A stretch of 64,000 nucleotides of DNA from Anastatus disparis. Taxonomy: Eukaryota > Arthropoda > Insecta > Hymenoptera > Eupelmidae. Shown piece by piece: positions 12,969-26,627 of this stretch. Numbering within the stretch: the first letter of the stretch is position 1; each line of letters starts with the position of its first letter. The stretch is taken from positions 3,853,501 to 3,917,500 of the forward strand of contig JAFFSR010000264.1 of NCBI GenBank assembly GCA_017163975.1. Reading direction: 5' to 3'. The notes under the pieces were generated by a model. The model was not told where the DNA came from, did not search any database, and was given only the letters and a program-made list of their open reading frames with translations. Position numbers and translations under genes: made by a program.

Positions 12969-13192
12969 GAAGCCTATCATAACAGAAGTGGCTAAGTCCA
13001 GTTTTTAAAAATGTGAGTTATACTCTGACTCATCTTTTTTAGACTATTTTAAATCATATTTTATTGTATTTTTTATAAACAACATATTTTTTATGATACA
13101 ATTCAACAGAAAACAAATCATCTGTAGATTGTAAAATATATTTTTTGCGTTTTTCTCAATGTAACTAAGCCATTTTCGTTGTGATAGGCCTC
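12969..13192. mobile_element. Foldback MITE-like element with ~32-bp inverted ends
   Basis: The left end GAAGCCTATCATAACAGAAG (continuing TGGCTAAGT) matches the reverse complement of the right end, GAGGCCTATCACAACGAAAA (continuing TGGCTTAGT). AATT lies next to both ends and could be a target duplication. The interior is AT-rich with no coding capacity. Confidence 0.65.
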
Positions 13193-13941
13193 AATTTTAA
13201 TTTGCTTTCGATTTCTAAAAGAATTTGAAAATACTTCGGTTAACAAATTCGATAGATAAATATTTTCAATAAACTAAATTTTGAATGTAATAAAAAATTT
13301 CTTCATTTTGAACAACCAACTCTATTTTTCTAAATATCAATTTCTTCTTCAATATTTATAGCATAAGTTTTTGAATTTACACAATCACCTAATCCTTAGA
13401 AAAAAGTTTTAACAAATAAATATAATTGTTCTCTATAGAAATTTATTTTTCATAGAATTCTTATTTATTTTGATTAGATAGAATAATTTACTTAAACAAT
13501 TAATTCACGCACAGTTTCTAAATCACTGTCTATATTGATAATATTTTGAAACTAGAATATTATTATTCCTATGCTGTGTTTATACTATACTTTATAAGCT
13601 GTTGTCTATGCAAAACTAATAATCAATAAATGGACTAAAAATAACATTCGGAATACTTTTATAATACCAGAATTATAATCAGTCGAGTGACCGAAAAAAA
13701 GTTATTAAAACAAAGAAATTTGAACTTTTACTGGCTCCTTTTTTACCTAGTGCTGAATAATTTAAAACTTTTATTGGCTCGAATATCGGTATTTCAAATT
13801 TAAAAAAGAATTTTAAACAATATTCGCCATCATTAAAGAAAATAACATAAAGTCACCTTGATAATATTAGTATTATAAATCTAACTTGCATGTTACACAA
13901 AAATGAAAAATGAAAAAAAATTGAAAAAAATTATATTGTAA

Positions 13942-13965
13942 AAATAAATAAATAAATAAATAAAT
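13942..13965. repeat. (AAAT)n microsatellite
   Basis: Six consecutive AAAT/AATA-type units follow an A-rich run. Confidence 0.85.
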
Positions 13966-15211
13966 ATTGAATATCAAGTAATACCATATTTAAGAAATAT
14001 GAAGAAGAATACTTAAAGAATTTCTTATAAATTAAAATGATAGTAGCCATAAAACATTTTTTTAAAGTAAAATTCATAATGCTACGAGGCATTGATGCGT
14101 AATAAAAAGGTAAGTTAAGTAGTTTAAGAAAATTAATTCCTTTTTAATAAGCTTTTACAATTCAAATGAAATAAAATTGAGAATTTTACTTCAACGATAA
14201 GAATCATCGTGATTTATTCCTCAACGCTATGAAAAAAGTGGTAATTAATTTCTAATAAAACATTGCTTTTCAATTTTCACTGAAAGATGAAAGGTTAATT
14301 AAATAAAAGAAGTGAAATTCTTCGGTAAAAAAACCTGTAATGAATCGGAGAGCATTTATCTAGTATACCGTATTCAAAGTGCTTGTATAATTTAATTTAT
14401 ATTACATATTTTATTACATTTAACTGAAATAATATTACCACCGCAAAGTTCTTTTATAACTTAAAATGAAATTTTTAATAAACGAAAAGTGGATCAGTTT
14501 TTAGTTTCATACTTTACTTAGATAAATAATTTTCATTCAATCGATTTAAAAATCATTTTTATGAACCATGATATTTTATAAAAATAGACAAAATTATTGA
14601 CATTGTTATAAACATATTGAAAATTTGATGAAAGATTAGAACATTTAATAATTTGAAATTGAATATTGTAAAATACTCATTTGTTTGTTTTAAAATGTAT
14701 AAATATAATTATTTAAGCTGTAACAAAATTATAAATAAACTATTTTTCATATAACTTTTTAAATTAAACAAATTTTTTTTATGCAGCTGAATTTTTTTGC
14801 TCTTTAACTCAAGTGTACAAAATTTATACCGCATAAACATATTTGGGTCACATTTTTAATATTAAAATATTAATGCGTTGTAAAATTTTTGAAATTGAAT
14901 TACAATTGCTAACCCAATGAATTCATATTATTAACGTTATTAAATTGATATAATTTATAAATTAAATTACTACTTTTTTTATTACATTTCGCAAAAGTTA
15001 CAATAAACTTAAAATAATAAGAAAAAACTTTCATCACACATACTTCCTTGCACTTATTTCAAAATTTCATCACAAGTAATTAACTTGTCGCTAAGGTGAA
15101 CTGATCGATCTTTATTACAGCTGAAATAAAAAATTTTTTCACATACGTATATTCGAGAACGAAATTCGCTGTTGCTGTGCGTGAGATTTTTTAATGATAG
15201 TAATATGCTGC

Positions 15212-15231
15212 ATATATATATATATATATAA
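15212..15231. repeat. (AT)n microsatellite
   Basis: An uninterrupted AT run of about ten units. Confidence 0.85.
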
Positions 15232-15419
15232 ACAACAAAATACGCGTAATAAACGAAGCAGAATATGCATTTAGGACCGCGCGACAATAACCATAAAAAT
15301 TTAGCCAGTCAGACAGAAATTCGTCTTTTATAAACATTCTATATATGCTTTACTAAAATTTATATATATATCCATTTCAACGGCCACATACGATAAATAG
15401 AAAGGGATGAAGAAAATAA

Positions 15420-16330
15420 GTATCTACGATGCGCATATAACACATGTCGCAGAAAACTTTTTCGCATTGAGCTTACTGTAGCGGACAAGCGATTTAAAAA
15501 AGGATGAAAAGCCTCGACCGCGAAGTAAATAATATATACGAGAGCGCATGAAGAAAGAAAAATTCATCCTAACGTATGTATTACACTTGAACTGTTGCGT
15601 AAAAAATAAGACGAAAGAGTGAAAGGGATGAAGATGAAAAATGGAGTCTAAAATAAAAAAAACATTCGTATGTACACATACAAAAAAAAAGAAATTCAGA
15701 AAGCTGGAAAAAAAGTGTAAAAAAAAAAATAAAAAGCGCGGGATTGAGGCAAAAAAAAAAATAAAAAGAGAGAAGAGAGTAAAGCAGACACGACGACTCC
15801 CAGTTGCGCGAGGTGTTAATCCTTCTTTCGTTTGCACTTGGATTCTTAGGGAGCTTACAAACGTTGTTGGAATAGAGTTAAAGTGAAAAGAAATCCGAAA
15901 GAGGCAAGAGAGAGAAGGTAGGCGTGGTAAATTAAAACTTTACACGTCGCACGGACACCCTACTTAAGACGAAACTCTACTAGTATGTTCCTTTTTTTTC
16001 TCAAAATGAATTTGTAGTATGTAATTTCTAGTTTGCAATATTAAAACTGAAAAAAGTTCTATAGAGAGATACTGTCAAAAATAGAAATCATAAATAAAAT
16101 TGACGCGCATTGGAATTTACAAAAAACAAAAAAAAAGAAAGATAAAAAGAATCGTAAAACAAAAGATTTTGAAAAGCAAATATACAAAGCTCGTAAAGTG
16201 TCAAGTTTTACGTACATTTAAAAACCTTTTGATGTTTGCGTGTGTATATGGCTTAAAAAAGTTCCAACGGCAGAGAGAAGAGAGAATAAGTAGCCCATCA
16301 AAAAGTGAAATAAAAAATAAACATTATTAA
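15420..16330 (+). repeat. A/G-rich low-complexity tract
   Basis: The plus strand is dominated by A and G (AAAAAAGAAA and AGAGAGAA runs), with a short mixed patch at 15780-15970. It creates long but meaningless frames on both strands: Lys-rich on plus (15641-15886, 16100-16330) and Phe/Ser-rich on minus (15424-15837). None has domain-like features. Confidence 0.6.
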
Positions 16331-18922
16331 ATATAAAAAAGCGCTTGGGCTAAAAAAGTCGTATCAGTAAAAACTTGTTTATATATTTACTTTTGCATTA
16401 TGCATGCCAAATCCACAAAAACATGTTGTTCATACCTATACTTCTGTTTTTGTTTTTTACCTTTTGCCGCAGATTGTCATTAAACTGAATGGCCAAAGAA
16501 TATGAAGCTATGTATATATGCATGTTTATATAAAACAGCCAAATTTCATGCACAGAAACATGAACTTTCCCTGGAAAGTTTCTTGTACCAAGCGTGAATA
16601 ACAACTCTATTTCTTGATACACAGCCTCGGCAAAGTTCTTGTAAAACAAAAAAATAAATCTCAATCTACACGAGAATAAATAAGTTGATTCTAAAGCACC
16701 CTCTTTAAAACAAAACGTAAAATATCAATTGTTCGCGAGGAAATCTTTATTCTCTTTGAAACTTTACGGTTTGTTCTAGTTTTCTTAAAAGGGCGCAAGC
16801 TATTCCAAAAGTCTTTAATTCCGATTTAATTCAATTTTCTAAATTCTCTATCAATGATTAAAGTCTTTTAACATGGATACTGTCTAACTTATTTGATTGT
16901 ATCCTTCAAGTTTTTCTGTTGTTCTAGATAATGATTTTCATCGAAATTATTTGTTCATTAACGTAATTACAATTGCAATGACGAGGCTAGAAAAGCACTT
17001 AAGATTTCTGCTGACTGAATAGGAGGAAAATGTCACACTACCAGATGATGGATTTCGATGAAATTTAGGAAACTTATTTTTCTTATGTAGAAATGAAGTT
17101 AAAACTATTTTATGATGGATTCAAAAATATTAAATAATTTTTTGAAATTTCGTTCAATTTTTAAGAATTTATATTAATAGGATTAATATTTCTAAATATA
17201 ATTTACTAAGGAAGTTTTTTTTTATTTTTTCTTGAATAATATTGTAAGAGTTGAGATTAAAATCTTCCAATTTAAAAAACTGTATTTTAAAAATTTGATT
17301 CGTTTAAAAATAGAAAAATGAATATTACAAAAAAAGAAATCCGCTTAACACATGTGGAATTTCGATGTCCAATTTTGCACAAATTTTGTTTTCGACATTT
17401 AATATTTTATAACTTTTGAACGAACTGTGCTTTGGAAATACAATTTTCTTGAATCGAAAATCGAAAAATTTTAATCTCAAATTTTACGAGATCATTCAAG
17501 AACCAAGAAGAATAAACTTATTTTTAAAAAAGATAATCCAAAATTGCTAATAACATTTGCAATAAACAAAATCTATTTTAAAATTATATAAAAATTGATA
17601 ATCTTGAAAAAGTGTATTCTTTTTGTTAATTTTTTTGATAAAAACTAACAAAAAAAGACATACACTTAATTTAAGTGTTTGATTAAATAAATAAAAAATA
17701 TATATTTAATTATTAGATTATTTATACAATGTGAAATTTTAAATTGTTTTAATTTTTCCTTTTTTTCCTTTTTGGAAGATGATATTTTAGAGCTAACATA
17801 CGATGGACGAAAACATAACACGTGTATGCAACGAAATGAAAAAAAGATCATATATTCTAATGTATCTGTTGCATAAAAGCACCATGTTATATTATATGAT
17901 ATACGGAAATAATATTTTTAGAAATGTCTAAATAATTGTATTCTCATCAACTGATTTTTTTACAATTGGTATTTCAAGGCTCAACATTATTTAAATAAAT
18001 ATACATATCAATTTGATATATTTCATAGCTATGCTAAATTTCTAACAGAAAAAAAAAGAATCCAAATTAAGTTATAAATAAATGAAATACAGTTCAGGAA
18101 TGGCGTTAAATACCGAACGTTAATCAACGCGTTTACGCATATGTGCTCTGGCACACGAGATACGTGATCAAACTTCCTAAACTCGTAAAGCACAGAGGTA
18201 TATGAGCGAACGTTAAACATTGCGTACATTTACAACATTGTATTTTACATTTTTTTTTTATTTTTCAAGGTATTATTGCTGGATAACACGAATGATCCTC
18301 ATAAATAAGATATTTATGCTATGATTCAGTACATAATAATTCGATTTTCAACAATGCCTTGCTGTATTTTCATAACAAAATAAACATATTTAGATTTACA
18401 AATTTAACGTATAGATTATCCATATAAATAAAGGATAATCTGCAAAACGAAAATTATTTTATCTGGATAAAAAAAATTTTTGTTTGTTGCTTTTTATCCT
18501 ACCTGCATTTTATAAAGTTTACGTTGAAGAATCCAATGCGCTTGTAAATCTATACTATTATGAGAACGTGATAAGAAGTATTTCAAAAAACTTTTATATG
18601 GATTTATTTTTATTTTTTTTTATTTCATAGAATGTTACACCAGTACAGGATGTTACATTTCGATCTATTGGGTATATTTTTTTTTAAACTTTTAACTTTC
18701 GCTGGAACTTTTCTAAAACGGAGAATAAGTAGAGATTTCAATAACTCATAAAATAAGTTTTTCTTTCTACACAAAAATTTTCTAAGGTAAAAGTTATATA
18801 CTAGTCAACTAAAGGATGAGTAAACTTAATAGAAACTTTAAAAAATAAATAATTATTGTCAATACAAATACAGTTGCAAGTATTGTAATGTACAATTTTG
18901 TTGAAATAATAAATATTTAACC

Positions 18923-19069
18923 CCCTGGTAGAAACGTGACCATAAAAAATGGCGTATATAAAAATTTAATGTTATTAGTAATAATAATGCCAAAGAAATG
19001 TTAAAAAAAGCGTTTTCATTTCTACCGGTCATAAAATTGTAATACAAAGCGTTTCAATTTCTACCAGGG
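18923..19069. mobile_element. CCCTGGTAG-family MITE, short copy
   Basis: This is a 147-base element starting CCCTGGTAGAAACGTGACC and ending with the reverse complement of CCCTGGTAGAAATTGAAACG. Near its right end a second, internal GCGTTTTCATTTCTACC echoes the terminus. Both ends align with the two ends of the 497-base copy at 30135, placed in opposite orientation, which shows they are one family. Confidence 0.75.
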
Positions 19070-20757
19070 CCTACATCGAAGAAAATCCTGAATTCATAAA
19101 GTAATAATAAATCCTGAATTTTTTAAGTGATCAAAATCTGAGATACACAGTGCTGATATTGTTCTTGTTACTTTGTTTAAAATTAAAATTCATTAAATTA
19201 ATATCAAATTATATTATTTATTTTATAATAATTTTATTTAAAAAACTGCAATGAAAATTCGTATGATTTTTTAAAAATATATTATAATAAAAATGTGTAA
19301 AAAGTACTGAATATTATCGCTTCCTTTACTTATAATAAATTCGGTTTATAATATCAATTTATAATGAATCATTTCATCTGTAAGAGAAACAGCAATCGCG
19401 TATCTAAAATTAAGTTATCTTGACTATATAATACCACTACGATTTTGCTATTTTAACAAATGAAAAGCAGATTGCGCGTCTAGATATCAAAAGAGAATTT
19501 TAAAGGGTTGCGCGTAAGATAAATATTTTATGTTCATCGAAATCTAATCGTTTATGTACAATTTTGAATAAATAAGAAAAAAATAATAGTATTATGAAAC
19601 GATATCGTTCGCGATAACACTGTAGTTGTACTGTATGGTATTGTGAATTCGATAACACGATACGCTTCATGATACTGTATATTTATTCGAATAGATAAGG
19701 TGTGATATTTTTCTATATTCGTGAATTTCAAAATAAAATCAACATGATTAATATTACATTCATGGAATCGTTTGCTTGTATACTAGCTATAAAACTATTT
19801 TAATCTTGTAATATGAATAAGTTTTATGAAGAGAGAAGCCCTAAGTGTTTAAAATTTGATACAATGATAAAAAATTAATAAATTTTTCTTACGATTTACT
19901 TTTACATGATATATTATTAAAGAATCCTTATTCTTTTAAAAATTATAATGAATATTACTTTTTGTTTCGTGTATACAAATATACGTATTGAAAATGTTAT
20001 GCTTATGGTTCATATTATTTTTCACTATTTACAGAAACATGAAAAAAGTACAAATTTATTGAAATTTTAAATTTGATATTGACCATGGTTATGCTTCTCG
20101 TTATAAACAAAGTTTAAGTATTGAAAATTATGAAATTTCTGCAACATTTTTTTATATAAACTTTTGAAATAAATAAGTTTCTGAATTACGTAAAAATATT
20201 GAATTTCATATATAATTAAAGTGGCTTTTCATATAAGAATAGTAAGTTTAGTAGAAAATACCAAGAAAAGTATAAGTTACAAGTTTTCCATACAAGATTT
20301 AAAAATATGAGATCATTGACCAAATTCAAAAGAAAAAAAATTATGAAAATTTGAAAACTGAACGTAAATTTACATGGAAAAATAGCATTTACATTTAAAA
20401 TTCGATAATAAAAAGATAACTTTTCATGAACCAAAAATCAAATTATAAATTTTTTGTTCTAAATTCAAATAATCCAAAAAAATGCTATTTCATCGATGAT
20501 ATAAAAATCATATTTGAAAAATTGGCCGAAATTATACAACTCGAATGTTAATAAATGTAAATTACAAAAATAATTTGTTAAAAAATAAAATATAATTAAT
20601 TGATCATATACTAGCTTATTTACAAAAATTATTTTAAAAAAAATTATTTTATTCTTCCTGACAAAGCTCCTATTAAGCACGACTTTAAACACTGCAATCG
20701 GCTTAAAAGAATAGTAAAAAAAAAAATTTTTTGTAGTGTGCTACTGTAAAATAAATT

Positions 20758-20843
20758 GAAATTCAACTTGTATCGGTGAAAATTTCATCGCTGAAATTCC
20801 AGTTGATTATCGAAATATCATTTCGAGCTAATGTAGCAAAATA
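20758..20843 (+). repeat. ~85-bp dispersed repeat, copy A
   Basis: This is the same sequence as 24723-24811 apart from a few changes near the ends: an identical core beginning TATCGGTGAAAATTTCATCG and ending TATCATTTCGAGCTAAT. It contains the small inverted pair CGAAAT/ATTTCG. Confidence 0.85.
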
Positions 20844-21539
20844 AGTACTGTCTCTATTACATTTACGTAACTCGCTCAGTCAAAAAATAAAAATCGCTTC
20901 AAGTCTCGAAATATATTCCATTTGATGACAAAATTTTTAGAGGTCAATGTTAAAGTTATTAACTGTCATTGTACAGGATAGGTTGGAGAAAGGTAAAAAA
21001 AAAAATATAAACTACAATAGTATTAAGTTTGAAAAAATCAAAGTGCAAAGATACAAATGCAATTTTTACTCTTAGACCGAACGACTCAAGATTCACTGAG
21101 AAACTGACTCGAATTTTCTTACCGATATGATGAACGAAGAACAATTCTCCTAAGCCACGCCTTCATATTACAATTTTGTCACAAAGTGAACCTTTTTCGG
21201 TAAACACTAATTTTCTGTTAATAGGGACCTTAATAAAAAACGGTTCTGTAAAACTTTAAATTCGAGCAAGATCTTACAAATCATATATTTAATGTTATGC
21301 CCATGTGTTCACATCATTCTACCGCTTTACTCTCTATGCCTCCTTTTATACACTGAGAAAAATTTTACTTGGCTTAAGAGGATTATCCTTTTTCCGTAAT
21401 TCTGGAGCATTACTGAAATTGCATATATAAACAGATAAATAATAACAATAGTAATTTCCAAATACAAAGCATTAGACTGAAAATTTCTTGTCATATTAAA
21501 TAAATAGATTTTAATATTATATTGCTACGGAACAGCCTT

Positions 21540-21870
21540 TTTGTTCCGTGCTTCATAAAGACTCTTACCAACTCGAACTATTTATTGCTAGTTTCGAGCC
21601 CGGTTAACAGCCTTCATTGCCAGCGCGTGTGGACCTTTCTGACCTCACCCGTAGCCTAGGCGCTCCGAGAAAAACTTGGTTTTTCCCAAGCAACGATATT
21701 ACGTGAAAATCGATCAAAGAATATACGCTTCTTATCTTCCTTGAACATATGATAAGTATTTACTCATCTTTTCACGTAACCAGATGGGCATTTTCCGACA
21801 ATGGCTTTGCTTTTAGGCTCCACCATGCACGCAACAGTGCAGCCAAAGAGGTCCTCACAATCTTGCGAGT
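21540..21870. other. GC-richer intronic island with inverted repeat
   Basis: This is a block of distinctly higher GC (for example CCAGCGCGTGTGGACC and TAGCCTAGGCGCTCCG). A perfect 11-base inverted pair, TTACGTGAAAA and TTTTCACGTAA, brackets about 60 bases within it. No splice-bounded frame or known RNA gene is visible. It may be an old transposon fragment, a non-coding RNA or a regulatory block. Confidence 0.3.
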
Positions 21871-22445
21871 GCAATTCATTTTCATTCGCCAACTGATTAT
21901 TCATTGCGAACATTTAATCACTTAATGACCTAAATTAACTTTAAAAAATGACATTTCTCTTAATTTCTTATATTTTATAAATTATGTTTTGGAATTACCA
22001 CTATTACTCTTCACTGCTATAATATTACGTAATTAACTTTAAATTTTAATAATTAAATAATTTGATTGCATTTGTACATTGCACCTTGATTAGTTTATTT
22101 AAATGAATTATTCAGCTTTACCTTATCTTCTAATTTATAAACGGTTTAGTTTAATACAATGATCGTAGTAGCTTTTTAACAATATTTCGCATCGCCATAC
22201 ATTATTTTTACTAACAAACATTAATAAGTTTCTGAACTTTATACATTTAATTTTACATTGATCTTATTTACAACTTATATATTAATAACAATTTATATCA
22301 AATATTATTCTATCCGTAACATTAAAAATCATAATTTTTAGCTATTTTTTGATAAATATATTTTTCAATAAAATATTCATTAAAAAATTATCAACTTTTT
22401 ACGAAATAGTTATATGAAAATAGCTATTATTTTTACAATAAGTTA

Positions 22446-22630
22446 AGGCCTCGGTGGCTCAGTCGGTAGAGTAATGGACTCGTAATCTCGAGAATCCGAG
22501 TTCGAATCCCGCTCGCGGCCGATTGATACAAGCACCACTGTACGTTACAAGTGCTTTGTTCGCAAACGCACTAATGACCTCCGTCACTAATTAGCATCGC
22601 ATAAATACAGCGACGTTAAATAAAATAAAA
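22446..22630 (+). mobile_element. tRNA-derived SINE, copy 3
   Basis: The head GGTGGCTCAGTCGGTAGAG is followed by B-box GAGTTCGAATCC, the body with AAGCACCACTGTACGTTAC, and the tail ACAGCGACGTTAAATAAAAT. The anticodon-like loop reads CTCGTAA (CGT, Thr-like). There is a short internal deletion in the '...AGCATCGCATAAATAC' part compared with the other copies. Confidence 0.88.
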
Positions 22631-23569
22631 ATAAATTTCTAGAATATTTTATAAAATAATTATAAACATATCTCATACTAACTAAGACTTTTTTTTAAAT
22701 CGAAAGTTCTTTATCTTGTTACACACAGCACCTCTTATATGTCCCTAATTTCTTTCATGATTGCTCGGGTGGTTTTCATGTTGGACAATGTAAAAAAGAG
22801 GTCCGACATGTATGATTTCAATGTTTTGAATCATACGCCACAAAAGATTCAGCCGAACTGAACTTTCCAATATACTGGTCATTTTAGTGTGAGTTTTCCT
22901 AACAAGATTTATCTCTATAGATTTTCCAATGTAGATTTTTTCCTTTTCTACAGACCTCAGCCTTGACGACTATAGAATAGCACTGGGTGTAGGATACTGG
23001 GTAAAAGAGCAGGAAGAAATAAATAAAGGTATGAGCAAGATATTCAATGGACCGAAAAAAGCAGGAGAGTAAACCATTGGAATTTAAAAGATAAATAAAA
23101 CTACATAACAAAATAATATTTTCATATCAAATTTTACTTTATTTAAAATATTTTTTTAAATAGTGAATAGTATCGATAATAAAAGCAAATTTAAAATAAT
23201 AGTCTTTTATCTATCTTTTAAATAACTTTTTCAATAAAGAATAATTTAATTCAATTTTTTTGGAAATAATATTTTTTCAATAACAGACAAGTTTTTCCAA
23301 AAATATAAAAAATCTAGCTTTTTGATTGAATTTTTTAAAAATAACATTGAAACACTTCATTTTAAATAAAATAAAAAAAGTGGTATCATATTTGGAAATA
23401 TCCTATAAATACAATGGGAAAATTGCTAGTAACAACATAGCTTCTCAATGGAAAATATACTTTTTTGTAATAGAATTTATTTTCAGTTTTTAATTATTGA
23501 CATAGACACGTAAAAACTAAACTCTACATTTATTTAATGGTTATTTTTTGTAATTACGATTATTTTATA

Positions 23570-23571
<2 letters not shown>

Positions 23572-23634
<63 letters not shown>
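23572..23634. repeat. (TA)n microsatellite
   Basis: About thirty TA units, interrupted once by TATG near the right end. Confidence 0.95.
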
Positions 23635-24697
23635 AATAAAGGAAATTTTGTTATTATAATTTAATTGTTGGGTTAAATACATGTGAATATTTTATACTTT
23701 TATATAAGAAAAAGTTTTTTAAGTCAAGTAGTAAGAAAAAAACAAAAATATTAATAATGATGGTTTATTATATTCATTTTTACTTCAATTTCGTAAATCA
23801 ATCGTCTTTTTCTATTCTGATAAAACTAAAAAATCGAAAACTTTTAAATATTTGTTTTAAAGTATACAGTAGATCAATTGTTATTCCTTTTTAGTTTCTG
23901 TTATTTGCAAATTTCAGGATACTTTTTTTGTTAAAACTTCTGATTTTATGAATAATTTACATTATCAAAATAATCTCAGTTACAAAATGATAATGAGCAA
24001 TTTTAATATCGATTCTTCCTCTAATGATTAATGCGAAATATGCACGCTGTGGTTGAATTGTTTGCTAATCTATTGTAGTTTGCGAAGCATGGTCCAACAT
24101 ATATGCATTCTTTTCTATAATAATGGCATCATATCATATTACAGATTATTGCAATATTCCTACGACCTCTGACAATGCATACAACATTTAAATTTCTCGA
24201 TTGAATGCCATATATCACACCGGCTTTTGTTTACAGGGGCTTTAAATGTCTTCTTTCAGAGGAATTAGTTATGCATTAGTTGTGAATAGCGGACGCTATT
24301 GATAATTTGGTATTATTGACAAATTTTTACTAAAAAGAATAAGCCATTGTGGCTTAAGAATGTATCAAAATCGCCAAAAAATAAAGTGATGTATTGAAGG
24401 TACGGACAGATAGGTGTATTTAAATTTCTCGTTCAACAAGTAAAACATAACAGAATAATAATTTCTAAAGGGAATAGAGAAGCCCGAAATTTTGACCTGA
24501 AATAGATGGAAAATTTGAAAAATATTTAAAAATATCAGTTTACGAAGAATCATTAGAAAATAACGAGAGTTTTTATTTAATAGTATTTGAATTGCGGCTT
24601 TTACATCGAAATTCTGTTCTGATTCATGGAAGTACTATTAATACTGCTTATATTGAAGCTTTCGCAAGGATTTTGTTTTCCATCAACAAAACTTTTC

Positions 24698-24834
24698 AAA
24701 TATTATACTTGTTTTTCCTTTGGAAATTCAACATGTCGTATCGGTGAAAATTTCATCGCTGAAATTCCAGTTGATTATCGAAATATCATTTCGAGCTAAT
24801 TTAGCAAAATATTATACTTGTTTTTCCTTTGGAA
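24698..24834 (+). repeat. Dispersed repeat copy B inside a 28-bp direct duplication
   Basis: A second copy (24723-24811) of the sequence at 20758 is flanked by two identical 28-base repeats at 24698-24725 and 24807-24834, beginning AAATATTATACTTG and ending TTCCTTTGGAA. The arrangement looks like an insertion that duplicated its target, or a templated repair event that copied DNA from 4 kb away. Confidence 0.85.
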
Positions 24835-26552
24835 GCTCTCTATTTATTAAAAAAATACCCTTTTTAATTGTTCGACTTTTCAGATTGGCGCAGTTTCAAC
24901 TCTACAGCAGATATAAAATACTCTTTTTCTTAACAAATGCTAGATGTTAGAATTTATTTATTAGACTTTAATCAATAGTGTTACTCTTAATAGTGTTATG
25001 CTTGCTTTCGAAGGTGATTGAGAAGATCATATTTCATTCAGATTTAAAAATTTCATTCAGCAAAAGCTATATCAGTTATTTCTTTTAATAAGAATTATAT
25101 CAACAATATGCCACACTTAATTTTTCAAACAAATAATTATCTGATTTTAATTATTTTTTATAACAAATTTGTTAAATTGGCAATCAATTTGACTAAATTA
25201 ACAAATAATAAAACAAATCAAAAACAGTAATGGGTATATAATTCCAAACCTGTGTTTAGTCCAATGACATTTGATCGTTTCGCTAATCAAGCTAGCTTGT
25301 AATAATGACTATTGTTAGCCTTTAACTGGTTTCTGTTTCATAGATCAGATAATACAATAATTACTATTTTCCGAATTATAGCATACATTATTTTAAAGAA
25401 AATTATGTGTATTGTGAAAATTATTTCTTTGAAAGTAATATAGTAATATGCATTGTTAATTCTACTCCGAAACTATTTTACAATAATATATAAAAATTAA
25501 AAATAATTATACATTCACAAAAATATATTAAAATTAAAGTGAACTATGGAACAGAAATTTAGAACAAATTTAATGATCTTTATTTGATTGTAATCTTTAT
25601 TTTTTGATAATTTTAAAACAAATAGATACTTTTTAATGCAACTTTAGTTCAAACTGAAGGATTCTTAAAATTTTTGCGTTATTATGATCAATCATATGAA
25701 ATAAACATACGTGCATTTGTAATTCATTCAAATAATGCTAATTTTAACTATACTCTATAAAATTAATGCTAACATATCATTGATCTTCTAAATTATTAAG
25801 CGTTTATGCCTGTAGCTTTTTTTATATTTTTATAACGAATATTTTGATAATCTCCAAGTTAGTCAAAAAAATTTTTAATAGTTGGAAAAAATAATTTTAA
25901 TGAGATCATAGAAACAGTTTACAAATTTAAAAAATAAAATAAATTATATGTCTAATTTTCTAGATGTTAGAGGAATCGAAATTTTTTTTAGTTTGTTACT
26001 TTATTTAAAGCAGATAAATGAGCATCGTGATTTCAGCCCCACAATGCACATGTACTATTTTTTGTGTAAAAAAATTAACATTGTGTGTGTAACGTATCTA
26101 AAAATTCTACTTTGGTTTTCACAATTTTTAAAATAAAGAAGATAATACGCATATGAGAAATTTTATCTTAAAAAAATTATAACTATTCTATCTTCACTAG
26201 AAAAAAATGTTTTAAATAAATTTGCTTATGCATATATACATTTTTTGAAAATTTTCTAGTTACAATTTTTCATATTTTTTTAGTAAAAAATCTGTCATAA
26301 TATCTTGCAATAACGTGGCTAAAAGTTGGGAGGGTGAGAAGTCCCTCAGATATAATGGCTGAGCGTGCGCAGCCTCAAAATTTCATTATATGAGCATTAA
26401 AGCTATAACGACCCATAACGAAGATGAAAATATCGTAATCGTTGTAGTCTTTTTCGAAAAGCAGCTGTTGTGTTTACTAGTATAGAACGTTTATCATAAC
26501 ACCTACTAAACGTAATACTGTCATAAATATAGTAGTATAACTTTATACTCAC

Positions 26553-26627
26553 TCTCTGGTAATTGAAAGCTAGCAGAAGATACTTGCGGTCCGCGGAAAA
26601 TTGATGATCGAAGCTTGCAACGAGAGC
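26553..26627 (-). CDS. DPP4-family exon: propeller blade with 'FSADRKYLLLAFNYQ' motif
   Basis: This is a 75-base, 25-codon exon, phase 0 at both ends, with a pyrimidine-rich acceptor ending TTTTTCCAG and donor GTGAGT. It encodes ALVASFDHQFSADRKYLLLA followed by FNYQR. The Phe/Tyr-Ser-x-Asp-x-x-Tyr/Phe-Leu-Leu-Leu pattern followed by Asn-Tyr is one of the most recognisable blocks at the N-terminus of DPP4-family propellers (human DPP4 has a comparable 'SISPD...LLEYNY'). It joins directly to the exon at 1291-1343, where the family continues with 'LFRHT/S...'. The codon choice and GC content stand out sharply from the surrounding intron. Confidence 0.93.

Larger units (their letters stand above)
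1344..26552 (-). other. 25.2-kb intron of the DPP4-family gene
   Basis: The intron is bounded by the donor of the exon at 26553-26627 and the acceptor of the exon at 1291-1343. Contents in order: a palindrome at 2193-2211; GC-richer islands at about 4235-4500 and 5760-6020; a pyrimidine-rich run at 6540-6960; foldback elements at 10056 and 12969; SINEs at 11528 and 22446; an unrecognised ORF at 12649; an A/G-rich low-complexity tract at 15420-16330; a CCCTGGTAG element at 18923; an island at 21540-21870; a TA microsatellite at 23572; and a duplicated segment (20758 and 24723). I see no further exon-like block in either strand. Confidence 0.8.

Noticed and set aside
15424..15837. The longest open frame in the window (137 codons, minus strand)
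   Set aside because: It is Phe/Ser-rich, produced by A/G-rich low-complexity DNA, with no domain, splice sites or conservation-like pattern.
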